DNA of 64,000 nucleotides from Natrinema amylolyticus_A (GTDB taxonomy: Archaea; Halobacteriota; Halobacteria; Halobacteriales; Natrialbaceae), in the NCBI RefSeq assembly GCF_042678045.1, contig NZ_JBHUDI010000002.1, positions 62,001-126,000 on the forward strand. The letters run 5' to 3'. The notes under the pieces were generated by a model that worked only from the letters and a program-made list of their open reading frames with translations, was not told the origin of the DNA and made no database searches. This document shows positions 9,405 through 17,637 of this stretch, piece after piece; position 1 is the first letter of the stretch; each line of letters begins with the position of its first letter. The position numbers and the translations under genes are program-made.

Positions 9405-9752
9405 TCACTCTTCTCGATCGGTCCAGAATTCGAACGACCGCCCAGGTGCGAACACGTCGAGGCCGACGGCCCGAACGTCGCCCGTGTTTTCGACACGGTG
9501 GCTCTCCCACGCATCTAGCCAGACGGAGTCATATTTCTCGAGGGTTACTTTGTCATCTTCAGTTGTCACGGTGAGTGTCCCTTCAAGACAGACACAAACC
9601 TGTTCGTTCTCGTGATCATGCATTGGGGAGCTATGTCCCGGTGGTTTCTCGAACCACTCGAACGTGAACGCGTTGCTGCCGGCCATCGCAACGCGCTGCC
9701 AACCCGCATCGGGCTCGTATGTTTCCGCGTCGTCAAAGTCAACTGGTTCCAT
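9405..9752 (-). CDS. Cupin-domain protein
   Basis: A 115-aa single-domain cupin. Motif 1 is visible as HSSPMHDHENEQVCVCLEG (His, His, Glu metal ligands) and motif 2 as SVWLDAWESHRVEN with the fourth ligand His. Small cupins of this sort bind a divalent metal and act as isomerases, dioxygenases or sensors; nothing here fixes the activity. It is a single gene between ISH3 debris and the ETF operon, with its ATG at 9752. Confidence 0.8.
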   Translation of the reverse strand: MEPVDFDDAETYEPDAGWQRVAMAGSNAFTFEWFEKPPGHSSPMHDHENEQVCVCLEGTLTVTTEDDKVTLEKYDSVWLDAWESHRVENTGDVRAVGLDVFAPGRSFEFWTDREE

Positions 9753-10078
9753 AGATTTCCACCTGTTAATCCTCTGTCGATCGTAATAATAATGCTGCTA
9801 ATGAGCCAGAGCTCGGTGACGAAAGGAACGCGCCGATATTCTCAGTCACCATTGACTCGCCGATGCGGGTTGGCAGAGTGTTCACTCAGTTCCTATTTCT
9901 CTCACTATAAGATTCGTAGTTGCCACGCTCAACCGGCTGCTGGTAAACGTCTGGATCCGTTCTATCTTCTGTGAATCGGGGGAGACAGTAGAAGTCCCTC
10001 AAATACCGGGTATTCGGCGCTGGTGGTCCCCGACAGGACTCTTCCGCTATGGTTGTCGGTCCATAGCAGTCGTATGTA
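9753..10078. other. Intergenic region upstream of cupin, downstream of etfA
   Basis: No gene is recognised. It contains the cupin promoter area near 9755-9800 (AT-rich, TCGTAATAATAATGC at 9780) and presumably the etfA transcript end. Nothing else stands out. Confidence 0.45.
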
Positions 10079-11032
10079 TCACTTGAACTCGTCGATGAGT
10101 TCAGGGACGACGTCGAAGAGGTCGTCGACGATCGCGTAGTCGGCGATGTCCATGATCGGCGCGTTGGGGTCGGTGTTGATGGCGACGATCGTATCGGAGC
10201 CTTTCATGCCGGCGACGTGTTGGACAGCGCCGGAGATGCCGATCGCGATGTAGACATCGGGCGTGACGACCTTTCCGGACTGGCCGACCTGGCGGTTCTT
10301 GGGCAGCCAGCCGTTGTCGACGATCGGGCGCGATGAGGACAGCGTCGCGTCCAAAGCGTCGGCCAGTTCGCGGATCATCTCGAGGTTCTCCTCTTCTTCG
10401 ATCCCGCGGCCGACCGAGACAAGCAGGTCGGCCTCGCTGATGTCGACGTCGCCGCCGCCGACCTCCTCGAATCCCGTGACGGTCGAGGTAACCGCCTCCT
10501 CGTCGATGTCAGCGTCGAAAGCCTCGATCGCGGCGTCGCCAGTGCCCTCGGCGGCGGGCCACTCGGCACCGCGGATCGTCACGACCGCAGCCCCCTCGAG
10601 TTGGGTGGTCGTCTCGACCTTGCCGCCGTACATCTCGCGAGTAGCAGTCAGGGTCTCGCCGTCGGTCTCGAGGTCGATGGTGTCGGTGACGATCGGCAGA
10701 TCGAGTTCGTTCGCGACGGCGGGCGCGTAGTCGAGCCCGTTGACGCTGTTGGGCGTCAGGACGTACTGCGGAGCGAGTTCGTCGTAGAGCTGGGTGATCG
10801 CCTGCGTGTAGACGTCGTGGTTGAACTCCTCGCCGCGGTCGACAGTGTGGATGGTGTCGACGCCTTCGCGGTCGAGTTTGTCGGCGAAGTCGTTGACGGT
10901 GCCGCTGACGACCGCCAGATGGAGGTCGCCACCGGTTTCGTCGGCGAGTTCGCGGCCGGCGGTGATGAGTTCGTAACTGACATCACGGATGTCACCGCGG
11001 CGGTGGTCCGCGACTGCGAGGACGTCGCTCAT
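10079..11032 (-). CDS. etfA: Electron transfer flavoprotein alpha subunit
   Basis: A 317-aa EtfA. The C-terminal FAD domain carries the family signature: SSRPIVDNGWLPKNRQVGQ, YIAIGISGAVQHVAGM and INTDPNAPIMDIADYAIVDD. EtfAB accepts electrons from acyl-CoA or methylated-amine dehydrogenases and passes them to the quinone pool. The ATG at 11032 overlaps the etfB stop in an ATGA junction, so translation is coupled. In this window possible donors are the glutaryl-CoA dehydrogenase at 2-604 and the dimethylglycine/sarcosine dehydrogenase at 50853-53426. No ETF:quinone oxidoreductase gene is nearby. Confidence 0.95.
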   Translation of the reverse strand: MSDVLAVADHRRGDIRDVSYELITAGRELADETGGDLHLAVVSGTVNDFADKLDREGVDTIHTVDRGEEFNHDVYTQAITQLYDELAPQYVLTPNSVNGLDYAPAVANELDLPIVTDTIDLETDGETLTATREMYGGKVETTTQLEGAAVVTIRGAEWPAAEGTGDAAIEAFDADIDEEAVTSTVTGFEEVGGGDVDISEADLLVSVGRGIEEEENLEMIRELADALDATLSSSRPIVDNGWLPKNRQVGQSGKVVTPDVYIAIGISGAVQHVAGMKGSDTIVAINTDPNAPIMDIADYAIVDDLFDVVPELIDEFK

Positions 11033-11820
11033 TGTGCCACCCCCTTGTCACGGAGCAGGTCACCCAGCTCTCCAGCCGTCTCCTCGGGGCTGCCTTCCCA
11101 GGTCGTCACGTCGCTTTCGCTCTCGGGTTCGTACATGTCTGTCAACTCGAGTTCGGTTTCGATCGTGCTCTCGTCGACGCCGATGTCGGCGAGCGTCTGG
11201 ACGTCGAGTTCCTTGCGCTGGGCCTGCCGGATTCCGCGCAGGCTGGCATACCGAGGCTCGTTGATCCCCGTCTGGATCGTCAACACGGCCGGCAGTTCGA
11301 TGTCGGTCAACTCCTCGACGCCGCCCTCGAGTTCGCGTCGCACGGAGGCAATGCCGTCCTCGAGATCGTGCTCGAGGTGGTTGACGACGGCGCCCCACTG
11401 GAAGCCGATCTCTTCGGCGACCGAGACGCCGGTCGCGCCGAAGCTGTCATCGCCGGCCTGCACACCCGAGAGCACGAGATCGGGCTCTTCGGCTTCGATG
11501 ACGGCGCTCAGGATCTCCGTCTTGGCGTTGACGTCGAGCAGGTCGATGTCCTCGAGCGCGTCGTCCCAGACGCGGACGGCGCGGTCGGCACCCTTCGCGA
11601 GTGCCTGTCGGATGGTCTGTTCACAGTCTTCTGGACCGATGGTGACCGTGACGACCTCGTCAGCGATCCCGTCTTCTTGGAGCTGGACGGCCTCTTCGAT
11701 CGCGTAGTCGTCCCATTCGTTCAAGTCGGCACCGAGGTACTGGCCTGCGATTTCGGTTCCCTCGATTTCGAACTCGTCTTCGACGGTCGACACTTCTTTG
11801 ACCGTAGCGAGAACTTTCAT
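11029..11820 (-). CDS. etfB: Electron transfer flavoprotein beta subunit
   Basis: A 263-aa EtfB starting MKVLATVKEV, with DLNEWDDYAIEEAVQLQE and the nucleotide-binding stretch DLVLSGVQAGDDSFGATGVS followed by WGAVVNHLE. The frame is open 330 nt further upstream, but homology begins at the ATG at 11820. A TATA-like CATATATCC about 25 nt before it supports a leaderless start. It is first in the etfBA pair and overlaps etfA by 4 nt. EtfB holds AMP and contacts partner dehydrogenases. Confidence 0.95.
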   Translation of the reverse strand: MKVLATVKEVSTVEDEFEIEGTEIAGQYLGADLNEWDDYAIEEAVQLQEDGIADEVVTVTIGPEDCEQTIRQALAKGADRAVRVWDDALEDIDLLDVNAKTEILSAVIEAEEPDLVLSGVQAGDDSFGATGVSVAEEIGFQWGAVVNHLEHDLEDGIASVRRELEGGVEELTDIELPAVLTIQTGINEPRYASLRGIRQAQRKELDVQTLADIGVDESTIETELELTDMYEPESESDVTTWEGSPEETAGELGDLLRDKGVAQ

Positions 11821-12692
11821 CGTTTGGTCTTTGATTTTACAAGTGGATATATGTTGCGTATCCGGAGTATTAAACGACTTTGACAGTAGAACGCTGGTGA
11901 TATACTCATCATCTTCTTTTCTATCAAAACCCTTTCTATGTGGGGAATGCGTAACCTCTAACCATGGAACGAACCTTTGCTTCGCATAACTGGGTCGCGA
12001 GATACGTGTTAATCTGTGAAACAGAGCGCGCTCGTCCGTCGTCTTGTTCGATTCGACAGTTGGGATAACGCGGTCGTCGATCGCAACCTCGTCACCATCG
12101 ATGCCGTAGACGATTCCCGTGATCGCAGTCCTCCAAAGTCGAGTTTCCAAACTGTTCGCGTTCGTTGATATAATTCACAGTGGTTTCAAGGCCACAGCCA
12201 GGGTTGAGAACGCAGCTTTCAGTCCATTACTGATGACGAGAGACGAAGGCCCTCGAACCACTTAACCCCGAATCAGTTTACGAATGGAGACTGGATTTCG
12301 ACAATAGGAAAAAGAAACCTCTGCCATCTGGCTCTGCTGAATGACAGACAGGTACATCGTGTTGATCCAATGTCGCTATCCACTCTAATACTCGTGGAAT
12401 CAGTGGAAAATTCATACTCACTTACTAATCCCTATTCCATAGTATGTGGATGTTCCAACAATATCGTTTCGGCAGTGGCGAAACATGGTGTGTAGGAGGA
12501 GACAAATGGGTGAACAGCCGATTATCATCTCCTTTTCCCAATATATTGTTCCCATACGCCACTTTAAACCATTTTTCCAAAATTCATGTTTGATACTTCT
12601 CATTCCAAGCCGAAGATTTGTTCTGTCAGTATAGGTGTTGAAAATGGCGATAGTAAGGACTACATGATTCGAGGCCGCTGAAATACATATCA
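11821..12692. other. Intergenic region between etfB and an IclR gene
   Basis: The etfB promoter lies at about 11842-11850. The minus-strand frame to 12150 is open but shows no family and is best read as decayed or chance sequence. A near-palindrome TTTCG-N7-CGAAA lies at 12467-12483, about 210 nt before the IclR start. Confidence 0.45.
12467..12483. promoter_or_regulatory. Candidate operator TTTCG-N7-CGAAA
   Basis: The sequence TTTCGGCAGTGGCGAAA has 5-bp inverted arms. Similar 17-mers occur at 19112-19128 and 19327-19343. All three flank the operon at 13638-18756 and its IclR gene, which suggests a shared regulator site. This is inference from repetition. Confidence 0.35.
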
Positions 12693-13469
12693 ATGACAAA
12701 CAAACCCGGGGAACGACAGGGGATCAAGGCCACGGAAACCGCCTTCGATATTATAAAAACGATTCATGAAGCAGGGCACATCCGTCTCGTTGAACTTGCT
12801 GACACGGTTGGAATCGCCAATAGTACCGCGTTCAGCCACCTCACAACACTCGAGGAACTCGGTTATGTGGTGAAAGAGCCAGATGGTTACCGACTAGGTC
12901 TAAGACTTCTCGACCACGGAATACAGGCGAAGTATCACTACCGAGAACTTCTTGATGCTTCCAAGCCGGTTCTCGAGCAACTCGTCAGCGAAACCGACGA
13001 GGCAATCAATCTGGTTGTCGAAGAGGATAACCATGCGGTCTACATCGGTCGTCTTACTGGCGATCGTGGTGTCCCAACGAACTCCTGGGTAGGGAAGCAT
13101 AAACAGATCCACACCCTTTCAGCTGGGAAGGCAATTCTAGCGCACATGCCTGAGAACCAGGTCGACGAAATCATTAGTCAAACTGGTCTTGATGGTGTAA
13201 CAGCAGAGACGATCACGACTCGCGAGGAACTCGAGTCCGAGTTTGCAGAAATTCGAGAGCGTGGGGTCGCATTTAATAATTGTGAGTCTCATGAAAGCAT
13301 TCGAGCTGTGGGCGCTCCGATCATTCTTAACGAGGAGGCCTATGGAGCAGTGTCGGTCGCTGGCCCAGCCAAACGACTCACTGGAGAGTATTTCAAATCT
13401 GAGATACCCGATTTACTACTTGGAGCGGTCAACGAAATCGAGCTCAAATTAGCCTATACTGACAACTGA
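12693..13469 (+). CDS. IclR family transcriptional regulator
   Basis: A 258-aa regulator with an N-terminal winged helix-turn-helix (ADTVGIANSTAFSHLTTLEE) and a C-terminal ligand-binding IclR domain (IHTLSAGKAILAHMPENQVD, then AVGAPIILNEEAYGAVSVAGP). Family members bind small acids or aromatics and usually control an adjacent catabolic operon. It converges with the FAD/Fe-S oxidoreductase operon at 13638-18756, which is the natural target. Length is normal and the start ATG fits the homology. It ends TAT ACT GAC AAC TGA, which looks a little like the palindromic repeat, but no palindrome follows. Confidence 0.88.
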   Translation: MTNKPGERQGIKATETAFDIIKTIHEAGHIRLVELADTVGIANSTAFSHLTTLEELGYVVKEPDGYRLGLRLLDHGIQAKYHYRELLDASKPVLEQLVSETDEAINLVVEEDNHAVYIGRLTGDRGVPTNSWVGKHKQIHTLSAGKAILAHMPENQVDEIISQTGLDGVTAETITTREELESEFAEIRERGVAFNNCESHESIRAVGAPIILNEEAYGAVSVAGPAKRLTGEYFKSEIPDLLLGAVNEIELKLAYTDN

Positions 13470-13637
13470 ACTCGACTTCTTGAACGGAGTGCCCCATTGG
13501 ATCGAGACGTACCCGGGACACCCACACAGATAGGGCGCCCATCCACTCACGGTAGAATGGCTGCCAATGAATCGGTGAGGCGAACGATTTGCGGTTGAGT
13601 CAGTACTGGTATCAGTTTCTTCGCTGAATGGAGTGTC

Positions 13638-16541
13638 TTAATCGTTGCTGTTGGACCGCTCGAGTAACGCTGCCAGCACCTCGAGGGGATGATGTGTCTC
13701 GATGTCCCTGTCTGCGAGCTGCTGGCTACAGGAGGCACCAGTCGTGACGATGAGATCCGCCTCAGCGGCATCGATTTTCGACTCGAGGTCGTCACCGATC
13801 GCCATTGAGAGGTCGTAGTGTTCGGTCTCATAGCCAAACGCGCCGGCCATTCCACAGCAGGTCGTATCCAGTGGCTGGACGTCGTAGCCGGCTTCACGGA
13901 GCAGTTCGACCGGGGTACTATCCCAGCCTTTGGCCTTCGAGTGGCAGTGTCCGTGGAAGGCGACGGTGGCCTCACCGTTGTCAGGGAGTTCGACCTCGCC
14001 GGCGCGGATGCGATCGGCGAGGAACGCGGGCACCGTTTCCGTTGTCTCAGGAATGTTCACAGTGTCCTCGAGCAGGTCATCGTACTCTTTGAACGCGCTC
14101 ACACAGGATGGTTCGACGCCGATGATCGGCACGTCTCGCTCGACGTACTCGACAAGTATCTCGACATTCTGTCGTGCATAGCCGCGAGCCTTCTCGACGA
14201 GCCCCTGTGAGAGCGGCGCTCGCCCACAACAGGCCACGTCGGGCACCTCGACTGCGTACCCAAGTGACTCGAGAAGGTGAACGGACGCTTTACCGACCGC
14301 CGGATGATTGTATCCCATATAACAGTCCGGAAAGAGCGCGACCGTTCCGTTCTCGCCGGCGTTTGGATGTGGGTCGTGAGCGGCAAACCAGTCGGGGAAC
14401 GGTTCGGCTGCGAAATCTGGCAGCGTCCGTCGTCGGTCGATCCCCAGGACTGCCTCGGCAACACGACGGCCGGGGCCGAACTCCTTGAGTCGGTTTGCAA
14501 TCGGTGAAAACGTGGACCCGAGGCGGTTGAGCGTGCGGACGTTCCCGAACAGGCGTGCACGAAGCGGAACGCCGCTCGTCCGGTGCTGTTGGTGTTTTGC
14601 CTCCGTTTTCAGTTTGGCCATGTCGACGCCGGTCGGACACTCCGTCTCGCAGGCTTTGCAAGAGATACACAGATCAAGCACCTCTTCCTGAAAATGATCG
14701 CTCGTGAGCGTCTCCTCGTCGAGATCTCCGTTTATTGCTGCTCTAAGCATGTTCGCTCGTCCTCGCGTGCTGGCGATCTCGTCGTCCGTTCCACGGAAGG
14801 TCGGACACATGACGCCGCCGTCCGACGTGCGACACTTCGAACAGCCGTTGCATTGCTCGACGAGCGATCCGAACCCTTCTTCCGCACTGAAATCAAGCGC
14901 CGTGTCGACGGTCTCCGGGTCGTATCCCTCGTAGCGCAGATTCTCGTCGACTTTCGCGAGGTCGCCGTCCGAAGCGGGAACGACCTTCGCCGGATTGAAC
15001 ACGTCCTCGGAGTCGAAGGCACGTTTGATCTCACAGAACGCGCTGTAGAGGTCGTCGCCGTACATCTCTGGGAGATGCTCAGACCGAAGCCGTCCGTCAC
15101 CGTGTTCCCCGGAGACGGAGCCGCCGACCTCGAGGACGATCTCGTGGACAGCCTCCGAAACGGACCGGAGTCGCTCACGGTCATGTTCCGTCTTCAGATT
15201 CAGGAATGGCTTGATGTGGAGCACGCCCTGTCCAGCGTGACCGAAGACGCTCGCCTGGAGGTCGTGTTCTCGGAGCACATCGCCAACGCGCTCGAGATAC
15301 ATCGGGAGACGAGCGGGTGGGACCGCCGCATCTTCGATGAACGAGAGCGCCTGTTCGTCGCCGGGCTGGCGGTTCAAAAGCGGGTTGGAGGCTTTCCGCA
15401 CCTTCCAGAGATCGGCCATCTCTTCCTCGTCGAACGCCCGTTCGACGTCGATTNNNNNNNNNNNNNNNNNNNNNNNNNNNNCAGTCGTCCGAGCAGCCGA
15501 CACGACCGTCTCGAGGTCGTCGTGCTGCTCGGCACGAGTGGTCTCGATTTCCAGCAGGAGTGCAGCTTCGGCGTCCTCGGGCACGAGATCGAACTCCCAG
15601 GCGTCTCGAGCGTAGCCGAGGACGGCGTCGTCGATGAGCTCGACCGCACTCGGGTCTGTCTCGAGAACGGCCGTCACAGCGTCCGCAGCGGCGATAAGAT
15701 CGTCGTAGAAGACGAGCGAGACGGCACGCGTCTCAGGACGATCGGTTAGCTGTAGCGTCGCTTCAGTGATGATCGCAAGCGTCCCCTCGCTCCCGGAGAT
15801 GAGTCGCGAGAGATCGACCCACGAGCCGTCCGGCGCGACGCTCGTTTCGAGATCGTACCCGCTGGAGTTTCGATCGATGTCCGGATACTGTGTCTCGATT
15901 TCGTCGGCGTGTTCGCGTGCGAGTCGGCGGACCACGCGATGGACCTCCCCGGCCCGGTCGTCGTGTTCACAGACCGCCTCGAGGTCCTCGCCTTCCCGCC
16001 GGTGGAACTCGACGTGAGACCCGTCCGCAAGGACACATTCGAGTCGTTGGATGTACTCTCGGGTCGTGCCGTGTTTGACCGAATGCGGACCTGCGGCGTT
16101 GTTGGCGATCATGCCGCCGATGGTACACGTACTCGACGTCGACGGATCGGGGGCGACGTAGAGCCCGTCCTCCTCGAGGGAGTCGTTCAGTTCGTCGAGA
16201 ACGACACCCGGCTGGACGGTCACAGTCTTCGCGTCGGGATCGACGTCGACAATCTCGTCCATGTGTCGTGAACAGTCCAGCACGATCCCCTCGCCGATGG
16301 CGTTGCCGGTCAGACTCGAGCCTGCACCACGTGCGATGACGCTCGTCCCCTGTTGGCGGGCGAAGTCGACAACTCGCCGGACGTCATCGCGATTCCGTGG
16401 GAAGGCCACGCCCGCAGGTCGTTGCTGATAGATACTCGCGTCCGTCGAGTAGAGGGTGCGTGTGGTCTCTCCGAAATCAATCTCGCCGTCAAGCGTTTCG
16501 CTGAGCGACGGAGACGTGGTCTGTGGGATATCAGTACTCAT
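13638..16541 (-). CDS. FAD-linked oxidase fused to GlpC-type Fe-S domains (D-2-hydroxyacid dehydrogenase type)
   Basis: A 967-aa fusion of VAO-type FAD oxidase and ferredoxin/heterodisulfide-reductase-like domains, as in YdiJ and archaeal D-lactate dehydrogenases. In order: FAD-binding (VIARGAGSSLTGNAIGEGIV, CTIGGMIANNAAGPHS), substrate-binding half, cysteine cluster QCNGCSKCRTSDGGVMCPTF, 4Fe-4S site CISCKACETECPTG, then two CCG domains (VACCGRAPLSQG, TTCCGMAGAFGY). It should oxidise a D-2-hydroxy acid and reduce quinone. I chose the ATG at 16541 (MSTDIPQTT). A 28-base run of N lies in the FAD half, so that part is unread. It is last in a four-gene minus-strand operon. Confidence 0.88.
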   Translation of the reverse strand: MSTDIPQTTSPSLSETLDGEIDFGETTRTLYSTDASIYQQRPAGVAFPRNRDDVRRVVDFARQQGTSVIARGAGSSLTGNAIGEGIVLDCSRHMDEIVDVDPDAKTVTVQPGVVLDELNDSLEEDGLYVAPDPSTSSTCTIGGMIANNAAGPHSVKHGTTREYIQRLECVLADGSHVEFHRREGEDLEAVCEHDDRAGEVHRVVRRLAREHADEIETQYPDIDRNSSGYDLETSVAPDGSWVDLSRLISGSEGTLAIITEATLQLTDRPETRAVSLVFYDDLIAAADAVTAVLETDPSAVELIDDAVLGYARDAWEFDLVPEDAEAALLLEIETTRAEQHDDLETVVSAARTTXXXXXXXXXXIDVERAFDEEEMADLWKVRKASNPLLNRQPGDEQALSFIEDAAVPPARLPMYLERVGDVLREHDLQASVFGHAGQGVLHIKPFLNLKTEHDRERLRSVSEAVHEIVLEVGGSVSGEHGDGRLRSEHLPEMYGDDLYSAFCEIKRAFDSEDVFNPAKVVPASDGDLAKVDENLRYEGYDPETVDTALDFSAEEGFGSLVEQCNGCSKCRTSDGGVMCPTFRGTDDEIASTRGRANMLRAAINGDLDEETLTSDHFQEEVLDLCISCKACETECPTGVDMAKLKTEAKHQQHRTSGVPLRARLFGNVRTLNRLGSTFSPIANRLKEFGPGRRVAEAVLGIDRRRTLPDFAAEPFPDWFAAHDPHPNAGENGTVALFPDCYMGYNHPAVGKASVHLLESLGYAVEVPDVACCGRAPLSQGLVEKARGYARQNVEILVEYVERDVPIIGVEPSCVSAFKEYDDLLEDTVNIPETTETVPAFLADRIRAGEVELPDNGEATVAFHGHCHSKAKGWDSTPVELLREAGYDVQPLDTTCCGMAGAFGYETEHYDLSMAIGDDLESKIDAAEADLIVTTGASCSQQLADRDIETHHPLEVLAALLERSNSND
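15454..15481. other. Run of 28 undetermined bases
   Basis: Assembly ambiguity inside the FAD/Fe-S oxidoreductase gene. Taken literally, 28 N keep the flanking frames joined, but the true gap length is unknown. Confidence 0.95.
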
Positions 16542-16703
16542 GATCAGCAAAGTTCCGGTACTGGTGGGCACTCGTCTGCTCTCTGACCGCCGATTCGAGG
16601 GCGAACATGACTGGGCTGTATCCCATCCCGTTGTTCGTGCGGGTCGGACGACTCGAGAGCGCGATACTGTTCTCTGGGCGGTTGCGATTCGGATGTAGCG
16701 TGA

Positions 16704-17120
16704 TCACGTGGGTTCATCTCCTGTCTCTGTGAAGTGGTTTCGAACTTTCTGTTCGAACGCATCGCTCGTTACCTGATAACGGGTGTATCCTGCGGGTTCG
16801 CGTTCACGGTCGACGGTGAATATCTGCTCGTCACCAACGTAGACTCCCCAGGAATCGCGGTACTCGACACCAACTCCCATGAACCGGATCTCGGCGCCGT
16901 ACTCTGATTGTAACCGGTCGACAACCGGTGGGGTGAGAACGTCATCGGCGAACCGCGGCGGTCGATAGGCTGGCAGGTCGTGTTCCTGGAACTCTTCGAT
17001 AGCGTCAGACCACCAGACTGGCAGCTGTTCGGTGTCGATGTCCTCGTCCGAGGGGTTTCCCTCCAGTTCCCGGAGTTGTTCTGCAGCGTCGGGAGCGTGT
17101 TCGTCTTTTGTATTTGTCAT
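16704..17120 (-). CDS. Uncharacterised acidic protein in the amidohydrolase operon
   Basis: A 138-aa protein I do not recognise. The start MTNTKDEHAPDAAEQ at 17120 is preferred because the upstream 37 codons of the frame are not haloarchaeal in composition. It has an acidic N-terminus, LPVWWSDAIEEFQEHDLPAYR, and a compact beta-rich end (IRFMGVGVEYRDSWGVYVGD, then RYQVTSDAFEQKVRNHF). It contains no cysteine, membrane helix or known motif. It lies between the Rieske ferredoxin and FAD/Fe-S genes on the same strand, so it may be an accessory or substrate-channel subunit of that system. Confidence 0.7.
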   Translation of the reverse strand: MTNTKDEHAPDAAEQLRELEGNPSDEDIDTEQLPVWWSDAIEEFQEHDLPAYRPPRFADDVLTPPVVDRLQSEYGAEIRFMGVGVEYRDSWGVYVGDEQIFTVDREREPAGYTRYQVTSDAFEQKVRNHFTETGDEPT

Positions 17121-17246
17121 GGGTTGTGTGTGTGTTGTACTGACAAAAACCGTTATAGGCGCCTTGGTACGTATCCCGTATGAAAACGTCGGTAACTGGC
17201 CACACCCATCGCTGGCCGCGATCGCCACCACCGGGTGCGATGGCCA

Positions 17247-17633
17247 TCAGAACTCGACGTAGAGGTCGCCGTCGATAACGTGGACGTCGTAGGACGGAAG
17301 ACGGTAGTCGTCGCTCGCGAGGTGTTCTCCGGACGTGATATCGAACTCCCAGCCGTGCCATGGACAGGACACGATTTCGTCATCACACGCCCAGATCAAC
17401 TCGTCGTCCTCGTCGACGTCGATCGTTCCGGACAGGAGTCCCTCACAGGCAGGTCCGCCCTGGTGTGTACAGTAGTTCGAGAGTGCGTGATACTCGTCGT
17501 TCGAGTAGAAGACGGCGATCTCTCGGCCCTCGATATCGACGACGACCCGTTCTCCGTCTTCGATGTCGTCAGCCGATGTAACGTGGTGCAGGTTGTCAGC
17601 GTCAGCGCTCTGTGGTTCGGTGTTTGTTGCCAT
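17247..17633 (-). CDS. Rieske [2Fe-2S] ferredoxin
   Basis: A 128-aa soluble Rieske protein. The cluster ligands are in YCTHQGGPACEG (Cys-X-His) and CPWHGWEFD (Cys-X2-His), and the end LPSYDVHVIDGDLYVEF is typical of ferredoxin components of ring hydroxylases or assimilatory systems. It starts 4 nt after the stop of the amidohydrolase gene, so the two are translationally linked. No oxygenase alpha subunit is in this operon. It may carry electrons for an enzyme elsewhere, such as the Rieske oxygenase at 44712-45845, which lacks an adjacent ferredoxin; that link is speculation. Confidence 0.9.
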   Translation of the reverse strand: MATNTEPQSADADNLHHVTSADDIEDGERVVVDIEGREIAVFYSNDEYHALSNYCTHQGGPACEGLLSGTIDVDEDDELIWACDDEIVSCPWHGWEFDITSGEHLASDDYRLPSYDVHVIDGDLYVEF

Positions 17634-17637
17634 GGTC

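Noticed and set aside
11821..12150. Upstream in-frame extension of etfB by 110 codons
   Set aside because: EtfB homology begins at the ATG at 11820, with a TATA-like box just before it; the extension shows no EtfB sequence.
13450..13472. IclR gene ending GACAACTGAA, like the palindromic repeat arm
   Set aside because: Only about 10 bases match and no hairpin or second arm follows; IclR proteins end variably.
14583..15749. Plus-strand frame across the run of N
   Set aside because: Antisense to the FAD/Fe-S oxidoreductase and spans undetermined bases.
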